The translations under genes and the position numbers were made by a program. From Sequoia sempervirens (taxonomy: Eukaryota; Streptophyta; Pinopsida; Cupressales; Cupressaceae), in NCBI GenBank assembly GCA_007258455.2, contig VDFB02270651.1:487339074-487403073 (forward strand): a DNA stretch of 64,000 bases, given 5' to 3'. The number at the start of each line of letters is the position of its first letter. The stretch's first letter is position 1. The notes beneath the pieces are model-generated. The model ran no database searches. It had not been told where the DNA came from and was given only the letters and a program-made list of their open reading frames with translations. Of this stretch, positions 47,622-60,000 are shown piece by piece.

Positions 47622-48836
47622 GTAGACACCAAAAAATCACCACCAATCCCCAATTCATCATTTTCCCACTAATCAATTAATCATTTTTACAATTTTCTAC
47701 TATATCCCATATTTTTAATCAATTAATTATCTTTCTCTCATCAATTTTCATTTCCCTCCTAAGGCTAATTAAATCAATAACCTTTTTCCTTAACTCCTCT
47801 AACCTGATTAATTAATTAATCCACAATTAATTAGTTAAGGCTAATTAAGCCCCCATTAACTTATTTTCTAATTTTAATTCCACCTCACCTCAATCTTCCA
47901 ACTTTCAATCTTGTCCATCCAATATCCTCACATAGATAAAAATCCACACTTTCCATCATCTGTTAAGTGTCCCTACACACCACATGCTCCCACTTCCATG
48001 CTTCTCCATTAGTCATTGGGAGCATGAGGGGTTTAGGGACATTCCTTGCTCATAAATGTGTGAGAATGCAAAATTTTAACCCTAAATCCCTCTCAAGCCT
48101 CCACCTCATCTTTGTTCCATTATCCTAAGTCCACCACCTATCTCACACATGTGTGAGCATGCTCTTGACATAGGTGTATCCTACATATCTCTTACACATG
48201 TATTTCTCACATATATGTGAGAATGCCTCCCCTTACACCTCATTAATCTCCTTCTTCCCTCTTGTGATGCTTGTCACAAGGCTAAGCCTTCCACCAATCT
48301 TTGAAGACCAACCACTTATAAAAATTTACATTTTGGTCCTTGGGTTTCCTCATGAAAAATCCATAAATTAAGGTGTCTCTCCTCCATTTTAATCTATCCA
48401 TATTCACACTAATTTTTTGGTGATATTTTACCATCAAATATTGATCTATCATTATGTTGGTGCAATTGAGAGAAATCCACATCTACATAGCTACATCTAT
48501 TTCACAATGTGAGCACATCAAGTGGATTTTTAAAGGTGCACTTCTACTCAATTGGAAGAGAAAAGTAAACAAAGTAAAATTATACTTATTTATTTTATCT
48601 TTTATGTTTATTTATCTTCTTTTTTTTCCTTGTCTTCACTACACATCCCCCATTTACTCCTCCTTGCACAAATTTACATGCATTCAACTTTACCATTGAA
48701 TTCTTTATACTTATCCCCACACATATGCCTCACCATTAGCTTACACTCCCACATACTCATTCCTACCTCAATATCACCCTCTCCATGTCCCATAGCATTT
48801 TTTTGATGCAAAAAATGATCCTACATAGCACAAATA
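47622..48836 (+). repeat. LTR of TGTAGACACC type (right end uncertain)
   Basis: Starts TGTAGACACCAAAAAATCAC, like the solo LTR at 7322-8093 (read on its minus strand). Shares the TTAATTAATTAA-type stretches and the block with CTTGTGATGCTTGTCACAAG (48260-48279), which is itself a dyad. TATAAAA lies at about 48317. No clean 3' end seen. Confidence 0.55.
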
Positions 48837-51560
48837 TGACCTAAAATTTAAATTTTGATAAATTTAAATGACCAAATTCAATGATCTTCCAGTGGTCATT
48901 GGGAGATCCCTTGGTATACATTTACATGAAAATTGTTATATTTTGTATTTAAATACCTTCATTCATTCATATTTGGTAATCATTCAAAATCCTAGAGCAT
49001 ACTAAGAGAATTTAATAGGAACATTTCAATATGGATCTTTAAAAGAAACACTAATTTACATAAAATTTACCAAGATAATTTAATAGGAACATTTTGATAT
49101 GGATCTTTAAAAGAAACACTAATTTACATAAAATTAACCTCTAAATCACTTTTTTCTTTTTTTTTGTTTTCCAATCATTTTTGTGAATGTAAAGCCATAC
49201 ACTCGAGGAGGTGATGTAGGAAAATTTGACCCTAGCAATCTAACAATCTCACTAGAGAATTTTGGAATATTCTCTTCCTTTAATTGTTAATAAGGAATGA
49301 ATATCAAAGTTAAAAGGGTAGCATAAGTCTACATTTTGGGTAAATAGGAGAAGAATCACATGGTGATGTTTTTAGAAAGAACGTCTTTTTATAATATGGC
49401 TGACAACTTTTTATTTTTTGGATCAAATTGAAATCCATTATAGATGACAATATATATTTTTCAAAAATATGTATTTTAAGTTTCAAACATAAAATTTTAT
49501 TTATTAATTATTTTTTAAACAAATATCATGATAAATTTGTATAAGGAATGGACTTTGACAATTTGGCTAATGACTTCCTTTTAGAATTTCTAGAAAAAAT
49601 TAAAACACATTGTACATGACAATGTATAGTTTTCAAATATATAATTTATTTTAGTGTTAAGCATATTTTTCTATTTATTTATTATTTTTTAAACAAAAAA
49701 TCCTCATAAATTTGAAATGACATATAAATACTATTTTTTAATAACTTGATTTTACTTTACTTTTTAAAATATCTATGTTTGAACAATCTAGGCATCACTA
49801 TCTACACAATAAAAAATAAATTTCAAGTTAGAATTATTTTAGATTCAATTATGTTATATGTACATGAGGGGTTTTAAAAACACCTTAATCCCAATAAAAT
49901 ATATAATTAAAAACTATTGTTAAAGAAATATATTTTTATAATTCTAACCAAATTTCAACATCATATTCATCCTTCCACAAAAGTATTTTAAAAAATAAAT
50001 TCATTTACTACTTATTTTGTTGGTCATACACACACATGTTTTGACTTTCAACATATATTCTTTTAAATTCAATATTTTACATCTTATAGAAAATAAACTT
50101 CTATGATCTACCTATTTAAAAAAATGACATATTTGAAAACTAAAAACAATATCTTATATTTTGTGTTTTAACACCATATTACTTTTATATAGGAAAATGA
50201 TTGAAATTGTTATTCCAAGTATGACATAGTATTATTTTTAGGTAAAAATCTTCTACTTTTTATCAAAAAAAGGTGAACCCAACTTCTTGTACTTACTCTT
50301 TTATCATATTAGATATATATGGAATATGATTGACCTAAAACCACAAAATCAGTCTACATAAAGCTTGAAGCATATACAAAATTTGGGCATAAACTACACA
50401 TCAAATTTTCATTTAAAAAAAAAAAAATAGTTATAATATCTTTTTTTTTAATATTAGATCTATGCACTTGATGTAAGAGAATCTAAGGGGTTCGACAATC
50501 TTGCACCACCTAAACATATTTTAATTTATTTCATAAATTTCTATGATTTTTGTTTCCACTACATTTCTCTTTCCCAATTGCATTTTATAGAAAATAAACT
50601 TCTATGATCTACATATTTAAAAAAAAAAACATATTTGAAAACTAAAAATAATATATTATATTTCATGTTTTAACACCATATTCCTATTATATACAGAAAT
50701 GCTTGAAATTGTTATTCCAATTATGACATACTATTATTTTTAGTTAAAAATCTTCCAATTTTTATCAAAGAAAAGTGAACCCAACTTCTTGTACTTACTC
50801 CTTTATCATATTAGATGTACATGGAATACGATTGATCTAAAACCACAAAATCAGCCTACATAAAGCTTGAAGCATATACAAAATTTGGACATAGACTACA
50901 CATCAAAATTTCATTTTAAAAAAAAGAAATTATTATATCCTTTTTTTATTAGATCTATGCACTTGATGTAAGAGAATCTAAAGGGTTTGACAATCTTGCA
51001 CCACCTAAACATATTTTATTTTATATTTTCATTTATTTCATAAGTTTCTATAATTTTTGTTTCCACTACAAAGGATTTCTCTTTCCCAATTACAATTTTC
51101 TAAATTCTAGATCATGACCTCATAATGTAGCAAAGTAACAATGACACATTTCTAACCTCAAAAATTCACCATATAAATCTCATCACAAATAGAAGAAAGG
51201 TTATGTATGTTCACAACCCTTTGATTGGTAGTGCCATATCATAGGAAAGGATCCCTTAAAATAACAAGGCATTAAATATAGGATATTGTTTGAGCTGTGA
51301 ACTTTAGATTCCCCATAGTTATTAATTGTAGCACGTTTGTTTTGAATAGTTTTCTCATTTGACAATAATACCACTAAGTCATGGCAACTCATTTATATTT
51401 TATTTATTATGTAATGTATTTTTCATGAGTCTTTTTTCTTATTTGTTTTTGCGCTCCATGAATAGACATTCATTGGACCCTTTATTTATGACTTCATTAA
51501 GTGGCATCAAAGTCTAGTCATGGCTAAAATTAAACCTAGTAAAAGCATTAATTTCATGTA
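48837..51560. other. AT-rich intergenic sequence with two local duplications
   Basis: No gene. A 68-bp tandem duplication occurs at 49009-49144 (TTTAATAGGAACATTT at 49011 and 49079). A 501-bp tandem duplication covers about 50075-51076, anchored by TATAGAAAATAAACTTC at 50085 and 50586, with AACCCAACTTCTTGTACTTA and AAGCTTGAAGCATATACAAA in both copies. Confidence 0.75.
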
Positions 51561-52145
51561 CAATATATTAACAATAATATAATATCATAACATATAGGAG
51601 CCAGTCCTTAAAATATGCTTTTAGTTTCTGTCCCTTGTATTCTTCTTGTTTCATTCCCTGCCTTGTGCTTATCAATGTCCAAATTTCAATTTTTTTATTG
51701 TGAATGAATGAAACCGCCACCAGGTCTACATTCATTATTTCAAATTGTGTTGGATTACTCTCTCCATTGGTTACTGTTAAACTCTCTCTTCCAATATTTT
51801 TTCTTTTTATAGATTTGACAGAAGGTGGGGCCATTTTCACATTCAAACAAGATTAATTAGCACTTTGATCTCTGTTTTATGATGAATGAAATTACCTCCA
51901 CCACCGACATTAATGGCGGTCAAAAAACGATCACGGGAAGATCGACAGAAACTAGATACTCCACGACAATTAAGATTGTGTTGGGAAAAAGCGTCATACA
52001 AAGTCCAAGAAGGCGGAGCAATTAAGATTTCTAAAATATTGAATTTACACAGTGTGAAGACTGAAAAGATTCTCCTGTTACCTCGACGGCACCGGAATCC
52101 AGATCTGAGTGACAATAAAAGAAAAAGAAAAAGCAGGCATAGTGG
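51561..52145. other. Region just downstream of the polygalacturonase, unassigned
   Basis: Overlapping frames on both strands: plus 51886-52152 (88 codons, basic, with KRKRKSRH near the end) and minus 51568-51846 and 51843-52115. I recognise none. The stretch at 51890-52140 is less AT-rich than its surroundings. It may be the 3' untranslated region of the gene or a fragment of another gene. Confidence 0.3.
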
Positions 52146-55100
52146 TCAATAGGAGCAAGCATCCTTGCTGCCCTGAATTATAGCCTGGGGCTGCCCCTCC
52201 AGTAAACATGTGAGTGGTGGAACTGTGAGAGTCTGGATTGTCCCATAGGCATTCCAGCAGAAGGGATTCGCCATCATCTCACCCTCCGCTGGAACGAGAT
52301 GTATGTTGGCAAGAGTGATGTTTGCACAGGGAAAGTTGTCACTGCATGCAAAGCGCATGGCAGGAGTCCTCACGTCGTATGTTCCACGGATGTTTCTGTA
52401 ATCTACGTTGGACACGAACACGGCTTCTGTCTCGTTTTTGCAACCACTTGTAACACAGTAATACTGAGTGATTATAATCGGATTTCTGACATTATCTACG
52501 TACACGTTGTTGAAGGTCACGTAGGATACCGAGCCATGCCCGCCCTGCATCCATTGCATGCCAAACATGGGTTAAATGATCTCCTGATGCGAACTGCCAG
52601 TGGGTTATTATTAGTATATGTGTTGTACCTGCCATGTCTTGATTCGAAGGCCATTGTCTGAGTCCTTGAGGTACACGTCGCTCACACTTATGTTGGTAAC
52701 ACAGGCCTGTGACTCGTGATTTCCTAAACTTCCAATGCTGATCAAAATAAACACACAAAATGGGGTGTCACTGGTTTTTTTTCTAACTTGGGAAAGAACG
52801 GTTTATCAAAAAGAAAATACAATGAGTACTCTACTGCAAGAATATTGTATGTTTATATATTTATAATTTATAATATTTTAAAACTATATATATATTTGTT
52901 TTAAGATAAAATAAAAATTATTTATTTATTGTGATTTGTTAATGTAAGTTTATTTTAAAACATTTGCATAATATAATTGTTATAATAGAGGTGAGTTTAC
53001 TTTGGAATAGAAAATTATATTTACATACTTTCAACAAATAGTCTTAAAGTTATCAATCTTATTCAAATGTGCAACTCATTACTATTATTAAAGTATATGG
53101 GTTATGGGTTGTAATACTTAATTAATAACTTCTTTAAATGAGTTTATGTTTTTCGATTGAGTTGCGTTGTTTTTTGAATATCAATATTTTGGATTAGACT
53201 ATATCATCCGAATGGAGAGAGAATGAGAGTGATCTTGATGATATATTTTGTAATGATTGGAAATGTTAATATTTAAAAAACAACTCAATTTAATCTAGAA
53301 TCATATGTTATGGACTATAGAAATATTAGATCTCTTCAAGTATTTTATTTAAAGATTAGATTCAAATGACTTATTTGTTTATGAAGGCATTAAACATAAT
53401 TCTTCCGCATATATAGTTAGTAAAATTTGCACATGAAATCAATGAGCCCTTGGTCTACTCGTGAAGTTGGATGGTTTTAAATGAGCTGCCAAGAATCAAG
53501 TCTTGTTAAGTACAAGGCTCCAACACCACAAGGGATGATCTCAAGATCATGCCCTAGATGATTTTGACAAAATGGTTGCCCCTCGAATTGAGGATGTTTT
53601 AACCTAAAACTTGTCCTCCTATATAGAATAACCAAAAAATTATGTTTGTTAAAATTTAATAAAAATCATAGATCTGTATTGCTTTAAAAAATTAGATTTA
53701 TTCTCATGACAAACCAAAAATTATTTAAAAACTATTGTTTATCCTCTGAACAAGAAAAACAGAATGGGGCCCTGTTATAGCCTACCAAGCTTTAAGTAAT
53801 AAAATAATATATTTACTAAAATCTAAAGTGATATCATTTACAGAACATGTGAATGTGAAGGAGGGAGAAAGTTAAAGTAAAAGATACCTGATCCCGTGAC
53901 TATGTGCACATGTCACATTCTGTATGTCTACATTGGCACTACCAGAAACAATCGATATGCAGTCATCACCTGTCAATCAAAGTCACGGATCGGTTAAACC
54001 TGCTCGTACTACAACAAACCATCAATTCCCTAAAGACTAGCTCTTTATTCTACTTTCTAATGTACTCACCATTAGAGATCCTGGAATTGTATATCCCTAC
54101 AAACTGTGTGCCGGAGAGGTGTATGCCGTCCGTGTTGGGACTCAATGCCGGAGAGTCGACTACAATGTTGTCGACGAGGACCGATTTACAGGTCTCGAAC
54201 CTCACATGAAACTGTGGGCTGTTTCTGATCGTCAAGTCTCTCAGAGTTATCCCGCTGCTATCAAGGACTCTTATAGCCTTGCACGTACAAGAAAAAATAA
54301 AAATTATATGTACGAAAAATCTTTATGGAAAAGTTTCAACTGTCAACGAGATGTTTATTATTTGGCACATCCCAAGTTCCAAATAACACCCCACCCTATT
54401 TACTTTCGGTCGATATTAATTCCAAGGTAAAGCAGAAATGCTTACCGTGGGGCTCAGGCAAGGCCCAGGCAATGTTGTCCCGTTTGGTCCCTGGGTTTGT
54501 CGAACAGAGAAAGGTTAACTAGTTAGCAAATAGCGTAATTTATGAGTCAAATCAATAATGGAGTATATTTTATGAGTAGTGATTTACATAAATCTATCTA
54601 TCATAAGAATGATTTCATGAGTAGTGGTTTACACGAATCTATCTATCATAAGAATGAGCTGTCTATTTAGCATTCATTGATGATGCATCACAACTTTTCG
54701 TGATAATCACCCATCACAATACTACTCTGACTCAAATACACTTAATGCACTTAATATACCAAACTCTCTTGACTGGGAGAGCAGATTAGTTCTGTTTCAA
54801 ATATTCTTACTCTGTGTGGCTTGCATGGAAGTTCCCACCACTTTTCTCCATTCCCCTCAATGATGCCTTGTCCTTGAAGCGTAAAATCTTGCAGCTTATA
54901 GAAAACAATCCATTGATTTTTGTTCAAATGTTTATCCCAGGACTTAGGCCCGTCGGGCGCAAGCAGAACGCCATCCACCTTGAATTCAAGCCAATGCATG
55001 CATGGATGAGTGTGTGACACAATCAATAATAAAACAGACAGATAATGAGATACTACATTAAACCTCACCTGAAATGTAAGCCCACATTTGCAAGGTCCTG

Positions 55101-55565
55101 AGAACATCAGAGATTGAATCATGAAAGAGTATCCTTCAGGAACCTCAAGTACTGCAGATTCAACTTCGCATTCGCATGCAGCCTTCCAAGTCGATTTAAA
55201 TGCCTGAATCAAATAATCAAATGATTTTAATTTAAACAACACACTCTAAACTCTATCTTATAACTTATCTTCCATATCTATCTCCTTTTCTTGAGAAAGA
55301 AAATAAAGGATATGGGATTGTAGAGGCGCTTAGTCTTCATCATCACCTCTGTGTCGTCTGTAACTCCATCGCCTACAGCACCATATGATTGCACGTTGAA
55401 TATTAGATTATTTTTGTCGGAAGAATTATTGTCTAACTTCTGGCCACTAAAAGTGTTAAGCCCGGTGCCCATTAATCTAGCTGCATTGCATTCTCTAAGT
55501 GAGGAAATCATACACACTAATATAATAACAGGAAGGAAACCTCTCGCACAAGGTAGAGCTTCCAT
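52146..55565 (-). CDS. Polygalacturonase (GH28 pectinase), eight exons
   Basis: Predicted secreted endo- or exo-polygalacturonase cutting homogalacturonan in the cell wall. Exons: 55347-55565, 55069-55203, 54811-54978, 54446-54490, 54070-54277, 53888-53969, 52629-52737, 52146-52544; all seven introns are GT-AG and phases join without a stop, giving 454 residues, usual for plant GH28. Start is the ATG at 55565; an upstream in-frame extension would need a TTG start. Residues 1-28 look like a signal peptide (hydrophobic [14 protein letters not shown]). The N-terminal [18 protein letters not shown] is typical. Catalytic motifs: SPNTDGIH (Asn237, Asp239), GDDC (Asp260, Asp261), and RIKTW (317-321). 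Motif III, usually CGPGHGISIGS, reads CAHSHGISIGS (279-289): the catalytic His283 stays but Gly-Pro-Gly is lost. ISIVSGSAN replaces the usual SIGSGS. Intron 6 is 1150 bp. Apparently intact; activity is uncertain because of motif III. Confidence 0.93.
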
Positions 55566-55637
55566 TGTCTGGACTTCAGCTAGCAAGGGCACGGGCAAGG
55601 GGCAGACAATGGGTATAACTAGATAACACCAAGCCCA

Positions 55638-55646
55638 ATTTATATA
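55638..55646 (-). promoter_or_regulatory. Likely TATA box of the polygalacturonase gene
   Basis: On the minus strand TATATAAAT, 72 bp upstream of the ATG, a plausible distance for a short 5' UTR. No other elements can be assigned by eye. Confidence 0.6.
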
Positions 55647-58600
55647 GCTGAGCTTGGTATACTATGCAATGAAGTTATTTTATAATTCTGAGCTTGGAAT
55701 TGTAAGGAATGAAAGCACATGATGAGGAGGATGAGGAATAGATCTATTTAATATAGAGTTTCTCAGCTGAGGGGCTGCTGCTCCAGGGTGGTTTGACTAG
55801 CTATGCTTAGGCACATGCACAGGTGTCATTGGCTATAAACAGTTTCTGGTACATGTGACTTCACGAGAATACAAAGCAGTTTATGTCCACCTTCAGTTTA
55901 TCAATTGATTCATGCTCTGCTGCTGCCTAACATTTCCTGAGTACATCTAAAATTCGCTTTTATTCTCAGGAACGGAGATCTATTTTTTTTAATGGTGGTT
56001 GTACGTCGAAGCTTGAACATTCCAACATTATATGCTTTATACGGAAAGAATACAGTAGACAAAACAAATATTGATATACAATTCGTCATACATGTATTCT
56101 AATCATTCCTTTTCATTCCTTTTTGCACTGTTCCACTTTGTCAAAGATTAAATCAATACTGAAATCTGGGATCAACAGCCATACATGACAAATAGAAAGT
56201 TCTCGGGGACAGATTTATTTAGGGAACTTTTATTTATTCTTCTACATATCTTTTTACATATTTAGTTATCATCTTATACCTAAATTAAATTACAGTTTCG
56301 TACTTATACATATACCTATCTTAATATAGTGATTATTTATCTATTATTTTATCCACTTAAGGACATGAGAGCATAATAGCGTGTCCTTCTTTTAAGTAGT
56401 ATTGAGCTTTCAACTTATACCTAAATTAAATTACACTTGTACTTATACATATACGTATCTTAATATAATGATTATTCACCTACTCTTTTATCCACTTAGA
56501 GAGACATGAGAGCACAATAGTGTGTCCTACTTTTAGGTGTTATTGAGGTGTTATTGAGTCAGCAAACTAGCACTTTTCAATATTTGACACATTGTATGAT
56601 TATACCAAACAAGTGATCAAAATTAAAAAATGTAAAGTAATGATTTGTGACTACATTTAATATATTTGTAATGAAAGTTATGTATTACACTAAAATATCA
56701 TGAAACAAAAATGTTATAAAATGATATAAATTATTACTTATGAAAAAATACTTAGGGAACTATGTATCTTTTTACATATTTAATTTTCATCTTATACTTT
56801 AATTAAATTACACTTTAATACTTATACATATACATATCCTAATATAGTGATTATTCATCTATTCTTTAATTCACTTAAGAACATGAGAGCACAATAGTGC
56901 ATCTACTTTTAAGCATTATTGAGCTCTCATCTTATACCTAAATCAAATTACACTCATTGTTCTTATACATATACATATCCTAATAGAATGATTATTCACC
57001 TTATCTTTTATCCACTTAGAAATATGAGAGCACAATAGTGTGTCCTACTTTTAAGCATTATTAAGTCCCCAAAATTAGCACTTTTTAATATTTGAAACAT
57101 TGTATGATTATACTAAACAAATGATCAAGAATTAAAAGATGTAAAGTAATGTGTTGTGACTACATTTAATTTATAATTTTAAAATTTTCAAAATAATTAT
57201 TTATATCATTTTATTACATTTTTATTTCATGATATTTTAGTGTAATACATAACTTTCATTACAACTATGAATTTTTGGAATAGATCATTAACTCCAATAT
57301 GAATTTATGGGTGATGTAAAGGAATGGGTTATGTAATTTTTATATAAATTCAATTTATGATATTCAAAATTTTCTTAAAGAATTATTTCTAACTTTTTTA
57401 GATTATTCTTCTTTGTTTTATTGAGTGATATTTTAGTGTAATGTATAAATTTTAATACGAAAAAATATTTTTATAATTTATTGGAATAGATCATTGACTC
57501 CAATATCTAGTCCACAAATATTTTATAATAGATTTTTATTAAATTTTATTTAATATTCCCTTTTTAAATCAATATTAAAAAAATTAAACATATATTATAT
57601 TGCAACGCATTTCTCTTGATGTATTTATCAAAATTATTTTTCCTTCATTAATATAATGAAATCCATGTTTTATCAAAATTATGTAGATATTATTTTTCTA
57701 GTATCATGAATAAAGGTCATTTTTATTTCTTAATTTCTTAATGGAACTAAGTTATCATAAAATTTAAAAAGTAAGATAAAAAATATATATTATACTTCTT
57801 CAAAAGATAAAATTGAGTGCTATATACATGCAAAGTGACATCTTCAATGACTTTCATTTAACCCTCAAAAAGATAAGACAATTTTTTTTTTGGACATTTT
57901 AATTGTATCTTATGAGACTATGTCAAGGGTTTGACTTAAGTCCAGGGGGATTTGATGTAACCCTTTATATCAAACCCCCAAGATTTTACAATTAAGAATG
58001 TGACTTTAGGTTAAAAACAAGGTCATCCTAAAAATGGCATATACTATTATGCTTTAGCCTAGATACACTTATACCTAAAATAAATTACAAACTTATCATA
58101 CTTATATATACATATATTAATATAGTAATTATTCACCTATTCTTTTATTCATTTAGCGACATGAAAACAAAATAGTATGTCCTACTTCTAGGAATTATTG
58201 TGCTCTCATCTTATACCTAAATTAAATTACAATTGATACACTTATACATATATATGGACCTAATATAGTGATTATTCACCTACTCTTTTATACCAAACAA
58301 TTGATGAAGGATTAAAGGATGTAAAGTAATGAGTTGTCACTACATCTAATATATCATTTCTTTCTTAAATATTTATTTTTCTTTTACATTTTTTATTTCA
58401 TGAAATTTTAGTTTAATACATTACTTTCATTACAAATATAATATTCTATGAATTCTTGAAAGAGAACATGAACTCTAATATGAATTTAAGGGTGATGTAG
58501 AGTAATGGGTTATGGTATTTTATATAAATTCAATTTATGATATTTAAAAAAATTAATGGAATTATTTCTATCCTTTTTTAAAAAAATACTTTATTCGTAT

Positions 58601-60000
58601 TTATTTTATTGAGTGACATTTCAGTGTAATGAGTAAATTTTAATACAATTAAAATATTTTTTATAATTTATTAGAATAGATCATTGACTTCAATATTTAG
58701 TGCACAAATATTTTTAGTAAATTTTATTAAATATTTTATTTAATATTAACTTTTTAAATTGGTACTAATAAAAAATGTAAACATATATACAATGCATTTC
58801 TTTTGGTGTATTTATCAAAATTATTTTTCCTTCATTAATATAATGATATCCATGTGGTATCTACTATACTTTTTAATATTTTCTAACATAATTTATTATT
58901 TTTTTAGTATCATAAATAAAGGTCATTAATTTTTTTTAATAGACCTAAGTTATTATAATATTATGTATGTATATATATTATAATTATTAATAACCTAAAA
59001 TTGAGGGTTATATACTTGAAAAGTGACATACTTGGATGAATTTATTTAACCCCAAAATAGATCAGGAAAAACCTTTTTTTTTGTGAGCAATTCGATAAGA
59101 TCTTATGAGACTATGTCAAGGGATTGATTTGAGCATAGGGGGATTCGAGCTAACCCCTTAGATCAAACCCTCAAGCTCTTGCAATGAAGATTGTGATTTT
59201 AGGTTAAAACAAGGTTATTCTAGAAGTGACATATTCTATTATGTTTTATCCTACAATCATTTACAAAGTCATGGAGTTGGCCCTACAATCGTAGATTTTG
59301 TTGGATATATCAACCCCTAAATTTTAGATAACTAATAAAGTGGCATGATAAAAATTAAGATTATTATATCTACATATAAGTAAAAAATTCTTGTAAAATA
59401 TATCTAACAACATGTTAGAAAGTAAATAGAACAATATGCATCCACAATATTACACAAGACAAAAAAATTGCATGTGAAACCCTTTCAAGAGATAAAATAA
59501 CACTACTATATTATTTAAAATTAGAATAGATTCAATACAATAAGGTATTTGGAACCTTTTGCAAAGTTTCAATCCACGACATATCCGTATTCTATAATTT
59601 CTCTAACTATTGCATATCAACAATGTAAAATTCCTTCAATTTATCATAAGTGATTTTGTAACCATGAGTAATCTTGGTTTATTCAAACAAATAAATATAC
59701 ATGTGTGTGTCTATGTTCAAGAAAAAAAAATAGTAAAACTATTCGACTAAGTCATGAAATAGTAGTTTCTTATAACTATAATCCAACCACACATCACATT
59801 AGCATATCACATAAAACACCAATTATGAACCCTCCATGTGGCTAATCACCTTATAAAAGTAGTTTTTACCACACATTATGAATTAATAATTATAAATTTT
59901 GTATTGTTGATCATGTGTGTAATAAAAGCATGTGAATGCTCATATTAGTGGGGATTACCTGAATCCATACACATTAGTGGGAACTACCTCTTCATCTTCT
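55647..60000. other. AT-rich sequence upstream of the polygalacturonase with degenerate duplications
   Basis: No gene found. A ~150-bp motif with CATCTTATACCTAAATTAAATTAC, ACTTATACATATA and TATAGTGATTATTCA recurs near 56270, 56415, 56790, 56930, 58065 and 58205. A longer degenerate duplication of about 1.19 kb is anchored by TATGAGACTATGTCAAGG at 57911 and 59104. Together they suggest an old tandemly amplified intergenic repeat. Confidence 0.65.

Noticed and set aside
47184..48806. Hydrophobic Ser/Leu-rich frames near 47.2 and 48.5 kb
   Set aside because: Low-complexity pyrimidine-rich DNA in and before an LTR; no domain, no conserved start.
52299..52661. Plus-strand frame over the polygalacturonase
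   Set aside because: Antisense to exons 7 and 8, which have clear GH28 motifs on the minus strand; other plus frames at 54119-55626 are rejected for the same reason.
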